DNA from: Larix sibirica
Taxonomy: Eukaryota > Streptophyta > Pinopsida > Pinales > Pinaceae
Direction of reading: 5' to 3'
NCBI GenBank assembly: GCA_004151065.3
Contig: NWUY0300017153.1
Location: forward strand, 24,168 to 44,824
Length of the DNA: 20,657 bases
In this document: positions 9,180 through 19,216 of the stretch, one piece after another
How the letters are laid out: every line of letters starts with the position of its first letter
Numbering within the stretch: position 1 is the first letter of the stretch
Notes under the pieces: generated by a model
Databases searched by the model: none
What the model saw: the letters and a program-made list of their open reading frames with translations, nothing else
What the model was told of the DNA's origin: nothing
Position numbers and translations under genes: made by a program

Positions 9180-9482
9180 TGTTTATTTTCATGTTCACTT
9201 TAACAATTTGGCTTATGCCTTCTTTGTAAGGCCAAATTTTGAAAATTTTGTACTTTGGGCTTGAACATTGTGGACTATATGTGGGGTTTCAGGGTGAGAG
9301 TCTTATCTCCTTTTTGTAATAGGGTGAAGCAAGTGTGTTAAAGATATGAATTTCTCATACACTCCTAAGAAGAGTGAATGTCTCCATATGGAGCCAATTG
9401 TTACCCCTCATATTGTATGAGGATTGTTCCAAGTTGAAGACCCTACCTAAGCAAGTTATGTTTTGAAGATTTTGGCCTTCAA
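9180..9482 (+). other. Noncoding interior of the LTR element, left of the LINE
   Basis: Sequence between the Penelope-like insertion and the LINE. No gene is seen. Joined across the LINE target site it continues into 16729 onwards. Confidence 0.5.
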
Positions 9483-9501
9483 GCAAAGATGTTGTCATGT
9501 T
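9483..9501 (+). repeat. LINE target-site duplication, left copy (19 bp)
   Basis: GCAAAGATGTTGTCATGTT matches 16710-16728 with no mismatch. It lies against the T-run that is the minus-strand poly(A) tail, so the last one or two T could belong to either. Confidence 0.95.
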
Positions 9502-9861
9502 TTTTTTTATAAGTAAGATTTCATATTAACTTTAAACAGAGAATTACATAGCTATCAATCTGTCCAGCCGACTAGAAAACTACTTGGCCATATATACCCT
9601 TTCAAAAGACTACCCTTCTGTTACTCAAAACTAATCTTGCAGACTGTAATTACAAAAATGCTATCTTTCTTCTGCTTCATCTTAGACTATTTACCCCCCA
9701 AAATTTCTTGACACAAACCCAAAAAAGCTACTAGACTACTCATTCCCACCCATCCCTGATTACATCCTTTAACTCCCAACTACTTCTAGACCAAATAGAC
9801 CTTCTAAAAGACATAGACAACATATAATAACAGAGCATAGCAGGCTTCGCATAAAAAGGAG
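9502..9861 (-). other. LINE 3' untranslated region and A-tail
   Basis: About 360 bp from the ORF3 stop to the tail. It ends AATATGAAATCTTACTTAT before the A-run, similar to the 3' end of the LINE at the left edge. A 75-codon frame (9967-9740) overlaps the end of ORF3 and part of this region but shows no motif. Confidence 0.7.
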
Positions 9862-10866
9862 CTACACCTTTGGGTTGTCCGTTGGTTTCTTCATTCCTGG
9901 TTGATGAGCCAAACTGGGGCCTAGGGTGTCCGCTGCAGAACTGGTGCCCCGAATGTCTCCTCCGCAAGGATTATTCCCACAAGAGCTGCCTCTAGGATCC
10001 GCAGAAGATAGGTTGAGAGGAGGATAAAGCGGGATAACCATTTTCATAGTTATTAGGTCAATTTTTTTATGCATTAACCTATAGTCATTGTGGTGCTCCT
10101 TCCACGCTTGGACATGTTCTGTTTTTACCGCTGCCTTGTTCTCCCTCTCCATCAGAATATGAGTGAGAATCCCCTTAGTCACCCAGTAAGTGGTCACAAT
10201 GTGATAGTAGGCTGCCAGACAACCCATTGTAGTGCCTAGGTCATGGACCCACTCCTCTACTTCAGTCTTAATTTCTTCTAGATTCTGCTCATTCACTTGA
10301 GCCCACGGGCCTTTCTCCAATTGTTCAATTCCCCCGTGGATCGGCTGAGGGATACAGTCCCAGAAGAAGCGAGCATCCCGGGTTTCTTTTGTTTGCTCGC
10401 AGGTAACTTTCTTCGGCTTCGTCAAACGTCGTTTGCATGTTCTCCTCCCCCCCTCTTTTGGTAGCCTCTGCCTAGGATCCATCCTCAACCACAGATGAAA
10501 GAGGTAAGGCCTAACGCCTAGGCACAGACAGTGAAAATCTCTCAAAAGTACAACATAAAGATTAGAATTCGGGGGTTTGCATGTCGACCACCATTTGCCT
10601 CCCTCATTTATAACCGTCAAATCCACTCTTTCCTTAATTACTGTCATAATTCTTTTATTCTCCGGATCCCTTTGCAGTACTGAGACGTCAGATCCAACGT
10701 CTATTACCTTCATTTCGTTCTTCATAGTTCGTTGGTCGAGGACTTTCTGGAACCCGATCCTCATTATTATCCACTTGGTGGTATAAATGTCCAGCACATC
10801 CGAGGTACAATTGATTGGTGTTCTCGCGTCTGGCATGTGGGATTCCACCACTTCACAAAGTGTCAT
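9862..10866 (-). CDS. LINE ORF3, uninterrupted 334-codon frame of unknown function
   Basis: ATG at 10866, TAG at 9862-9864. An in-frame TAA lies directly before this ATG, and the start overlaps the end of ORF2 by 14 nt (ATGACACTTTGTGA). I recognise no domain. Residues 1-130 are mixed alpha/beta-like. Residues 131-160 are strongly basic (RRTCKRRLTKPKK) and could bind nucleic acid or act as a nuclear signal. Residues 190-275 look helical and charged (EEIKTEVEEWVHDL to HKKIDLITMK). Residues 281-334 are a Gly/Ser/Pro-rich tail with CGNNPCGGD. ORF1 and ORF2 of the same copy carry about one stop per 71 codons, yet this frame has none. It may be a real third LINE protein, a captured host segment or a lucky open frame. 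The left-edge LINE has a comparable frame in the same place, which favours the first. Confidence 0.5.
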   Translation of the reverse strand: MTLCEVVESHMPDARTPINCTSDVLDIYTTKWIIMRIGFQKVLDQRTMKNEMKVIDVGSDVSVLQRDPENKRIMTVIKERVDLTVINEGGKWWSTCKPPNSNLYVVLLRDFHCLCLGVRPYLFHLWLRMDPRQRLPKEGGRRTCKRRLTKPKKVTCEQTKETRDARFFWDCIPQPIHGGIEQLEKGPWAQVNEQNLEEIKTEVEEWVHDLGTTMGCLAAYYHIVTTYWVTKGILTHILMERENKAAVKTEHVQAWKEHHNDYRLMHKKIDLITMKMVIPLYPPLNLSSADPRGSSCGNNPCGGDIRGTSSAADTLGPSLAHQPGMKKPTDNPKV

Positions 10867-13800
10867 TTAATCCATTCGCGTGGAGTGACGCCTGGATCCC
10901 CAATCCAGAGCTTGTGTCATCATACCTCCTGCCTGGGGATCGTGTGTCCTGGCTAGCCAATTGGGCAAAGAGTGGGGCCCATTCCATAGCTCCAAAGTCG
11001 GCTAGTTGTCCTTCCATACTTCAGCATTTAGTTTCCACTCCAGCATTATCCAAACAATCAGCAACTTTGTTACCATCCCTTCTGACATGGATGAAAGTCC
11101 ACACGTGTGGCATACAAAGGAGGGTCCCGAGGTCTTCCACTCTATGGGCCAACCTCCAGTTGACTGCCACCTTGGCTACTTATTGTCCTAGCTAGAGTTT
11201 TTTTTCCACGTAGTCAATTATCCTTGAGTCACCTTCTACTATGAGTGGCTCCCAATTTTTCCTCTTGGCAAGCTTTAGACCATAGAGTAGGCCTTCAATC
11301 TCTGTTGCATTATTTGTGTCCTGTCCAATATAGCCATGGTAGATATGTAGGATTTGGCCTTCCTTATTGCGAATTACTCCCCCAAAGCTAGTTGATCCTA
11401 GATTTCCTTTTGAGGCTCCATTGAAGTTGAGTTTGAAAGAGCCCTCCAGGGGGGACCATGATTTTGGGATATTTTGGTCTGATTGCTTAACATGTTTATT
11501 GGTCCATCCTTGGTCCTTTTTGTGAAGATTCAGCTTGTTAAGAATTGTTTGCTCTCGGTCATCCGCTTCCCAATCTCTGTCATCCCATGGGGTGATCTTC
11601 ATTGTCTCCTGTATATGGTTAATTAGTTTGTTCCAAGTAACTTGGAGAGAGGCCTTGGAGTCTTGGAAGATTCTGTGATTGCATTCCTTCCAAACTTCCC
11701 AAATCAAGAAGTTAGGGAACATGAGCCAGATCTGAGTCACTATACGATTATTGAATGCTTTTTGGTCCCATTCTCTGATTGTTTGGTCCGGTAGCTCAGA
11801 CTATCTATTTGAGCATCTGAAAAGTTCAGCATCGTAATCCCATTGGGTATAGGTGAATTGACAAGAGTCGAGTAGATGATTGAGAGTCTCTTATTCCCTG
11901 GCACACAAGGAGCATTCTGAGGGTCCAACTACCCCTATCTTTTTAGGTTTTCCCCTGTTAGAATCCTTCGGTAAACCACTAGCCAAACAAAAATGGCAAC
12001 TTTCGGCCATGGATTAGAGTTCCAAATCTTCTTCCATATATCCTCTGTAGGCATTTCTTTTTTATTTGTCCATAGTTTTTAAGCCTCTTTAATATTGAAA
12101 TTACCTTTGGTGGAGTATCCCCATCTCAACTTGTCTGGCCTACTTTGTATTTTTATAATCCTCTCTTGAAGATCCTCCTCCATATGTCTACCCATCTCAT
12201 ATGGGCATCTCTACCGCCACCATCCTGACTGGTACCATTCCCAATTGTTATCTCCTTCCTCTTCTGGCTTCCAAAACTGATAAAATTTGAGAGACCAAGC
12301 TCTTTGCATCACTCGTCACTTTCATGAAGGAAAGCTTAGGAGGATATTTTCGACTTTTGCTGCCAGGAATCCTCCCATAAATTTGATGTTTTTCCATCCC
12401 TGATTTCCAAGAAACTGTGGTCTTGGATGATACTCCTGATGTTTAGTGCAGTTTTCCATTTGTGTGATCCTTGTTTCTCCTTGTTAAATCTTATAAGTTT
12501 ATGCTTGGGTCTGTTTTGTGCATATTTGGCATGCCACAATTTTCCCAAGGCTCCGTGTTGTAAGTGACCCAGTTCCACCAGATTTTGGCCCCTAAAACCT
12601 CATTTTTTTCAGGGTCGCAGAGACCAAGCCCACCTTTGTATTTAGATTGACACAATTTATCCCAACTCACCAAAGCCCATTTTGGTTTCTCTAGAATCCC
12701 TCCCCACAAGAATTTTCTCTGGAGGGATCTCATTTCTCTGATGACAGCTTTGGGAGCCGCTATGACTGAGAAAAGGTATATTGGCATTGCTTGGAGAACC
12801 AACTTGAGGAGGGTAAGTCTGCTTGCTAGATTAAGAGGTCTGACGACCTAGTTAGTCAGTTTTTTCCTCATTTTATCTAGAACATCCATCCAAGAAACAC
12901 TTTTGATGACTCCTTCAGCCAGTGGGGTGCCTAGATATTTGGATGGAAGGGAGCTCCCTTGGAATCCCAGGATCTGAAGGATATTCCTTTGGGAAATACT
13001 GGGGGTGTTAAAAAAGAAGACTTGAGATTTCTCTCTATTTATTTCCAATCCCAAGGCCTTTGAGAAAGTGTCGAGATAGGTCTTAAGGGATCTTTCTTCC
13101 TGCACCGGTGAGTGGCCCATAAGCATGGTGTTGTCCACAAATTGTTGATGAGTTTGCTTTTCTGCAATTGGATGGAAATTGAGACCTCTAATTTATCCAT
13201 TAGTTAACATGGCTTTTATTAATTTGTTGAGACCCTCTTCCATCATGATGAAGAGGAACAAAGAAAGAGGATCCCCCTAACGAATTCCTCTTGTGGGATT
13301 GAAAGTCTTGGTTGGGGATCCATTGAGCATGATCGAGAAAAATGTGGAGGGGTCATGATCATAACCCAGTCAGTCCAATCTCTCTCAAAGCCATATGCTT
13401 TTAGCATTTCTCTCATGAACTGCCAACTCAGTTTGTCATAGGCTTTGGATATGTCTAATTTCGGGAGCATCCCTGGTATTTTGGTTACCCCGAGGGAATG
13501 TATGGATTCATGGACTAGGATGACTCCATCCAGAATTTGTCATCCTTCCACAAAGCCATATTTCTCCAGGGAAATCAGTTTGGGGAGAATGGGATTCAAT
13601 CTATTTGCCATAAATTTGGTTATAATTTTGTAGATCACATTACAAAGAGCAATAGGTCTGAATTTCCCTGGTGAGTCCGCGCCTTCAGATTTTGGGATTA
13701 GGGTCAAGCATGTAGCATTAAAGGCTCTGAGTACCCCTTTGTCTTGACAGGAATCCTCCAAAATTTTCCAAACATCCTACTTGATCATGTCCCGGAAGTG

Positions 13801-15225
13801 GTGGAAAAATTTGGTGGTGAATCCGTCCGGTCCCGGGGCCTTCCCATTTTCCATCTGCTGGATAGCCTCCTCAACTTCAATTAATTCTATTGGTTTCTTC
13901 AGAAGGTTGTTCAATTCTGCAGTCACTATTGAAGGCATGTACTGGGTGATCTTGGCTATGTGTTCTGATCTATTAGCTCGATCTTCCTTCATTATGGTTC
14001 CAAAGTAGCCTGTTAGTTCTTCTTCTATTTCTTCATTGGTTTCCATAGATTGCCTTGTCTCCTTCTTTATTCTGTTTATTCTTGACTTTTGTCTATTCTG
14101 AATTACAGACTGATGGAAGAATTTAGTGTTCCTTTCCCCCTCTTGGAGCCATTGGTTCCTTGATTTCTGCTTCTAGTAAATTTATTCATGTCTTTCTCGA
14201 GCATGTAACTGCTCTAGCATTATCTGTTCCTACCTTTTCAATTCTTCACTGAAACCGTTATTCATGCCTTCTCTTTAGATAGCTTCTATTTGTTCATTGA
14301 GAACTTTTTTGTCTTGGAAGATGTTTCCAAACTCCTCCCTGTTCCACGTGTTGATTTTTGCTTTCAACACTTTAAGTTTTTGTTGGAACTAATACATCCT
14401 TGTCCCCCGTGGGGATTCCGGTTCTTCCCACCATTGATGGATCAATGATTTCAAGTCCTTATGCTCTAGCCAGAATTTCTCCAATCTGAAAGGCTTCCTC
14501 CCATTGGAGCCTGTCCTATCCCAAAAAAGGCAAACCAACCAGTGATCCGAGCCTGCCAAGGGCAGGACAAAGGCATTCAAATCACCTTCTGTATTGACTA
14601 TGTCTTCTGAAATAAGGAATATGTCCAATCTGGATGCCACATGGTGCTCTCCCCCGCGTTTGTTGTTCCATGTAAACCAACCGTTTCTTGTTTCCATATC
14701 TACTAGCTTCCTATTCTCGATAAATTCCATGAAGGCTTCATTGGTTGGTCCCAGTATCCGCCTTCCTCCCTTCTTTTCCTCCAACGTTGGGATCATGTTA
14801 AAATATTCCCCAATGATCCATTGGTTCTCCCCTACCCATCTTGCAGTCCATGATAGGGATTCCAAAAATGAATCTTTTTGGGGAATAATACTTGGGCCGT
14901 AAACATTCGTTATTACTCCTTTGATCAAGGTATCACGGATCTAGAAGTCTGCAGAGAGAGAGAATCTCGTGGACCATAAATTTTTCAAGAAGACTTCCTC
15001 TGGAAACCACAAGATAGCGAGTCCTCCAGCATTACCCCGAGCATCAATTTACATTGTCTCACTGCCTCTACATACTTTATTCCCTATCTCCTTCATCGTC
15101 TTAGCTCCACACTTGGTTTCTTGTAAAATGACAATAACTGGTTTCTCCATTCAAATCTTATTCCTAAGGGTGTTTATTTTGCATGGGTGGTTAACCCAGC
15201 AAATGTTCCATGTGATCACCTTCAT
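10853..15225 (-). pseudogene. LINE ORF2: endonuclease, reverse transcriptase, zf-RVT, RNase H (dead)
   Basis: The start ATG (15225) overlaps the ORF1 stop as ATGA. I follow about 1458 codons through four frameshifts (near 13340, 12545, 12290 and 11945, each a net loss of one base) and 22 in-frame stops. Domains in order: AP-like endonuclease (ITWNI, ILQETK, YGP, SDHW at 14550-14539); reverse transcriptase (KAPGPDGF 13842-13819, KLDISKAYDKLSW with the motif A Asp near 13455, GIR-stop-GDPLS, motif C at 13141-13130); zf-RVT zinc-binding segment (WPKVAIFVWL, CSLC at 11914-11903, His 11878, Cys 11863); RNase H (ATEIEGLLYGL, VEGDSR, NKVADCLDN). Key residues are lost: the endonuclease GDFN Asp is Tyr (14805-14803), motif C FADD reads FVDN, and the first RNase H Asp is Asn (11422-11420). 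The protein would nick target DNA and copy the LINE RNA into it. Confidence 0.9.
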
Positions 15226-16636
15226 TGAAAAACCCTATTTAGCTCTAAAAAGGAAACCTTGATGGTAGGATATTGACCTGATTCAATTAGTCTGGTCCCC
15301 ACTTCTGCTATCCTTTGCCTGTTTGTCTTTCTTCCTCTCTTCTCTCCTTCTTCGGGTTGTTTCCTTTTGCTTCCTTTCTGTGGTTCCGAGGCAATTCCCA
15401 ATTGTGGGATAGATTTTTCTTTGAGGATAGCTGCTTGCAAGAGTTCAATATGTTTGCGTGAGACATATCCCTACCCTTTTTTGTCATACTCTTTTTCTAT
15501 TTCATCTATTTCTAGTTCTCATAGATCCATGTCCTCCACTTCTCCTTGTAGATCGTCTTCCATCGCCTCTAGTTGGTCTTCAGAGATTTCCTGGGGGGCT
15601 TGGACAACCTCCTGTGATTCCTTTGCATGATTGGAAGTTTCTCCCTGCTCCTGGTTTCCAAGGTCCTCCAGGTCCTCCCCAACTGTGTTTAAATTCTGAA
15701 ATCTGTTTTCCATTGTTGTCTTCTTAGCATTGGTCTAGTTTTTATTCCTTATCGTCGTCGGTTTACTTGTGTGAAACCCTCGTCTGAATTTCTCTTCTCC
15801 TTTTCCTGGGACACAGGCAGGCTTGCAGGGGCTGGGCTATTGTGCGGGAAATCCTGATTGAGATGGTCGTATTCATGGAATTGTCGACACTTGAAGGAGA
15901 GGTTCTCATAGTCTACTAGTTGAACCCAGTCTTCATCCTCCCATGTCAGGTTGATGACTTCAGGTAGATATATTGCCAGATCCATGTATACGCAGATCCA
16001 GGCAAAGGAAGTATATCTTCTTTGTTTTGTTTGCTCATAAGCTTTCACCAATTTTCCCAATGTGTTGTCAATGTCTTGCAGAATCTCAGGCTCCCAGTAT
16101 TCACAGGGCAACGAATACAGCCTGATCCATACTGGTGCAATATTCAAATCCTCTTTGTATGGATTAAATCATTCCTTCCATGGGCATAGGTAGAGCCCAA
16201 CCGAGAATAAGAAGTACGGGCCTCCTTCCAGTATCCAATCTTTGTCTTCTTGGTTAAATAAAACAATGGTGAGGAAACCCTTGGCCCCTAAGTACAGGTC
16301 ATAGTGACCTTTAGGGTTCCATGTTAACTTAATCCATCTGAGGAGATCCTTCTCCTTCGACCATATCCCTATGAATTTTCCTATCAGTGCTTTCTCCTTC
16401 CATTGTTCCACTCGCTCCCTTATATTCTATGATCGGATCTGAAGCGAAGGGATCATAGTGGATTTAGGCAGGCATCCTCCTTTCTTTTTTCCTATACCAT
16501 GTCTTGCCTTGCTGCGTCCGTCTTCCCCTTCCATCCCCGCTATTGACCCCTCTGGTGTGTTCTTTTCCGGTTCCTTTGCAGTGGCCACCGACCGACACTG
16601 AGAGGAGGGTGACCTTCCCCCTCTTATGGTTTCCAT
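15222..16636 (-). pseudogene. LINE ORF1: DUF4283 and CCHC-type RNA-binding protein (dead)
   Basis: About 471 codons from ATG 16636 (the first ATG after an in-frame TAG) to TGA 15224-15222. The N-terminus is basic and polar. The DUF4283 core follows (LIGKFIGIW, EGGPYFLFSVGLYL, PWKE-stop-FNPYKEDL, APVWIRLYSLPCEYW, LPEVINLTWEDEDW), then a zinc knuckle, an acidic segment (GEDLEDLGNQEQGE) and a basic C-terminus (GSKRKQPEEGEKRGRK). It would coat the LINE RNA. Breaks: TAG 16429-16427, TGA 16171-16169, a one-base loss near 15750, TAG 15737-15735, TGA 15521-15519 and TAG 15473-15471. The knuckle reads CRQFHEYDHLNQDF, where the family has C-x2-C-x4-H-x4-C: two of the three Cys are Phe. Another ATG at 16676 opens a different frame of 70 codons with no motif. 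Confidence 0.85.
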
Positions 16637-16709
16637 CTCTGAAAACCGCAAACCCTAAAAAACCCTTCATGGACATAATGCACGGTTGCAGAACCTTTGA
16701 TCTCGACCT
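16637..16709 (-). other. LINE 5' untranslated region
   Basis: 73 bp between the target-site duplication and the ORF1 ATG. It would hold the internal promoter if this is the complete 5' end, but no promoter motif stands out. Confidence 0.5.
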
Positions 16710-16728
16710 GCAAAGATGTTGTCATGTT
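16710..16728 (+). repeat. LINE target-site duplication, right copy (19 bp)
   Basis: GCAAAGATGTTGTCATGTT matches 9483-9501 exactly. The minus-strand insertion site reads TATC/AACATG, an acceptable L1-type nick site (TT/GATA on the opposite strand). Confidence 0.95.
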
Positions 16729-17000
16729 GATAAATATTGACTTATTGATTATCAATTTTTGTTGGGAGCTTGTATTTTGGAGATGTGGAAATTTTGGTGC
16801 CTTGGTGGGGTTTTGCTTAGCGTTGAGAGCGAAACTCATCAACTAAGGGTTTTCCCTAAATATAATAGTTAATTAATTGATTTAATAGATCAATGAAGTG
16901 ATACATTGATTATCCTAGCATGAATTCTTGCATATATTAGAAGGTAACACTCATGAACTTAAGGGTTCCTAAGTTTTGAGAGTAATTATTTGAGTTTTTG
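16729..17000 (+). other. Noncoding interior of the LTR element, right of the LINE
   Basis: This continues the sequence interrupted at 9501. It contains TTTTGGTGCCTTGGTGGGG (16791-16809), which looks like a gypsy primer-binding site but has no LTR in front of it. No gene is seen. Confidence 0.5.
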
Positions 17001-17908
17001 CACAGTTTGGTGCTATTTTCTATAACACTTACCTTGGAATTTACATTGGTAGAATTGAAGGGTTAAGATGTGTTCTTAAGGAGCACTCCCCATGTGCACA
17101 TTCTCCTAGGTCGTTGGCTCATGATTTGAGGAGTTATAACATTTGCACATAGATCAATGCCTTTGCACATGCTTCTAAGTCATCCTTATCATGGAGGTTG
17201 TTGTAACAACCAAAGTGGACCTTTTGCACACATCTATGGTATTTTTTGAGAAACAAGTTGGTTATCATCTTGGAGAAAGCCCTTTGATGACTTCTTGTAT
17301 TCTAGGCATACGGTTGGTTTATCAAGGTTGTTGACCCATCATCTAGTGGAGCACTTCACTCTTCTTAACTCTTGGCACATTATTTGATACCATAACTACC
17401 TAGGGCTCACTTCTCTTGGAGGATAATTTTGTTTATGGTGGACCTAGATCCAAAGGATTGCATAACTACCTTGACACAACTCCATGGGTTATTTTTATAT
17501 TATCTTGCTTGGTCAATGTTGTCCCATTGCACACATCTCAATGACATTTCACATTGAGAATTATTATATTGTTTGTTGATGGGAAGTTATAACTACATTT
17601 TCACACTCTTCAAGGGTGGATCTCTTTATATAATATTTTATTGTTATTTGGCCTAGCCAAAAGTGGTCCCAAGATGCCTTCATGCAAAATATTCAAGGAC
17701 ACACCTACTCCAAGGATTATTTTACATTATTGGTTGGTTAATGGGTTCCCTCGGAGAGGAGAGCATCCTCTTTAGAGGTTATTGATAGTTGGAATTTTCA
17801 CCATCTTCGGGAGTACTAACTCTACAGAACGCTCCTTCCTTTGACTTAGCTATTAATATTTCGTTGGAGGTTATTCCTAAGGAGCATTCCAAAGGAGAAG
17901 AAGATAAA
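17001..17908 (+). mobile_element. Segment X, copy 2: 3' interior of the LTR element with polypurine tract
   Basis: Second copy of 4369-5269, with the same landmarks in the same order and small insertions and deletions (for example an extra CACACATCTCAATGACATTT-like piece near 17535). It ends with AAAGGAGAAGAAGATAAA (17891-17908), a good polypurine tract directly before the TG start of LTR C. No coding is seen. Confidence 0.7.
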
Positions 17909-18825
17909 TGCACTTTGCATGGGCTTGCATGGATTTGTTGCATGAGGATGAAGACATGTTGCACTCTCACTTACATAACCTCATTTTTCTAGGGCATTTT
18001 GGTCTTGAGTGGACCTCTTTTGTAATATTTTAATCCTTTTAGTAATTTTCTAATATTTTCCTACGAGAATAAAGTGGATCTAGATTCCACAAAAAATATT
18101 TTATTATAAGAGAAGATTGAGTTCAAATCTATATAAGGAATTGCTCTCTCCATTTTTGGTATGGTTAGATTTAGGAATCTTTTTTCCCCTTTTGTTCAAT
18201 ATCTTGAAGGAAATGGAAATTTAAGGGTTTCTACTATTGTGGAATATGTGTTATTTCTAAAGACAAATGATGGAGACTAGTTAGAACAAAATGTGTTATG
18301 AAGGGTCAATTCATGGGAAACTTCCTTCCCTTTTAGAAGCAATTTAACTGTGGGAAATTTCCCTTTTAGCTCCTTTGTGTTTACTGTTGGAGATAATGAG
18401 CATATTTATCCATAATTAAGGATTGGATACCTTTTACATTGCCCATTAGTAAATACACATTCATTCTTGTTTTAGAGGTTTTCCCAATTAAGATTCCTCC
18501 TAGTCAATTTATACATTTTTTGACCGCGAGATTAGAGTGATGTAGCTTGTTTATTTCAGTTTCATTCTCCCCTCGTCATCTAAGAAAGAAACGTATAGTT
18601 TCCACCCTTCATAGTTGATCCTTGACTCCACTTTCCTAATGGATTGACACTAGTATTGTTCCACCCATCACCTCATACAAAACCTATATCAAAATTATGT
18701 TTTGTGAAAGTCAACTTCTCTATTTCATCTCAAGCTTCCATTGATTACCTTTAGCAATCCTATTTTAGTGATAACACCCTTGTGCTAGATGAGATTCAAC
18801 CTAAAGTGAGAAGAAGGATGTTGTG

Positions 18826-18830
18826 GTGAA
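18826..18830 (+). repeat. Solo LTR target-site duplication, left copy
   Basis: GTGAA, with ATGAA at 19128-19132 on the other side (one mismatch). Taking out the LTR and one copy restores GTGAATGTGGACA, matching GTGAATGTCGACA in LTR A. Confidence 0.75.
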
Positions 18831-19127
18831 TGTTAGCCTCATAATCCTAAAGTCCCACAGTTTAAGTATTTTCCTAAATTATTGGTTTTAGAAATTAGAT
18901 TATTCGAGCTTATTATGAAAATGACACGTAGCTCCTATGTGAAGGGAATCTATCATACTCATGTGATTATGTGATTGGTTGTTATCCTAGAATTTAGTTT
19001 AGAGTTGAGCTATATAAACTAGTTCTTTTCTCAAAGTGAAGGGAAGTTGGTTTTTGAGTCCTCACTTCTCTTTGTAACTATTTTTCCTTCTTAATAAAAT
19101 TATGTGTTTGAGGACACTTCTTCAACA
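18831..19127 (+). mobile_element. Solo LTR, probably Ty1/copia-type
   Basis: 297 bp starting TGTTAGCC and ending TTCAACA (TG...CA ends with TGTT/AACA inverted termini). A TATA box TATATAAAC lies at 19011 and AATAAAAT at 19093-19100, in the order expected for an LTR promoter and polyadenylation signal. LTRs A and B lack this block at the same place, which fixes both ends. No interior is present, so it is a solo LTR left by recombination between two LTRs. The superfamily is inferred from size and ends only. Confidence 0.85.
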
Positions 19128-19132
19128 ATGAA
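19128..19132 (+). repeat. Solo LTR target-site duplication, right copy
   Basis: ATGAA, the partner of GTGAA at 18826-18830 with one changed base. A 5-bp duplication is standard for LTR retrotransposon integrases. Confidence 0.75.
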
Positions 19133-19216
19133 TGTGGACAACCCTTTTGAATTCATCTATGGTTGCACTTGCATTTCGGGGATTCACCTCAAGAAGTGCA
19201 GGTTTGGAAGGTAACA

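Larger units (their letters stand above)
9502..16709 (-). mobile_element. Full-length plant L1-like LINE with three ORFs
   Basis: A 7.2-kb non-LTR retrotransposon bounded by a perfect 19-bp duplication. On the minus strand its order is: short 5' UTR (16709-16637), ORF1 (16636-15222), ORF2 (15225-10853), ORF3 (10866-9862), 3' UTR and a short A-tail (T-run at 9501-9508). Intact ends with both duplications show that it is not 5'-truncated, unlike most LINE copies. ORF1 and ORF2 are heavily mutated, so this copy cannot move by itself. It landed inside the interior of the gag-bearing LTR element. Confidence 0.93.
17909..19216 (+). mobile_element. LTR C, the 3' LTR, with a solo LTR inside
   Basis: Starts TGCACTTTGCATGG and ends GGTAACA. 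Without the 297-bp solo LTR and its 5-bp duplication it is about 1006 bp, in line with LTRs A (1022) and B (1015). It carries the AATAAAG polyadenylation signal near 18070. Segment Z follows it, as it follows LTR A. Confidence 0.78.

Noticed and set aside
9740-9967. 75-codon minus-strand frame over the ORF3 end and 3' UTR
   Set aside because: It overlaps ORF3 in another frame, lacks motifs, and starts inside the Gly/Ser-rich tail. It could be a frameshifted extension of ORF3, but nothing supports that.
14594-14902. Plus-strand open frames across the LINE (for example 10815-11195, 13781-14008, 14594-14902, 15458-15727)
   Set aside because: They are antisense to recognised LINE domains and have no motifs of their own.
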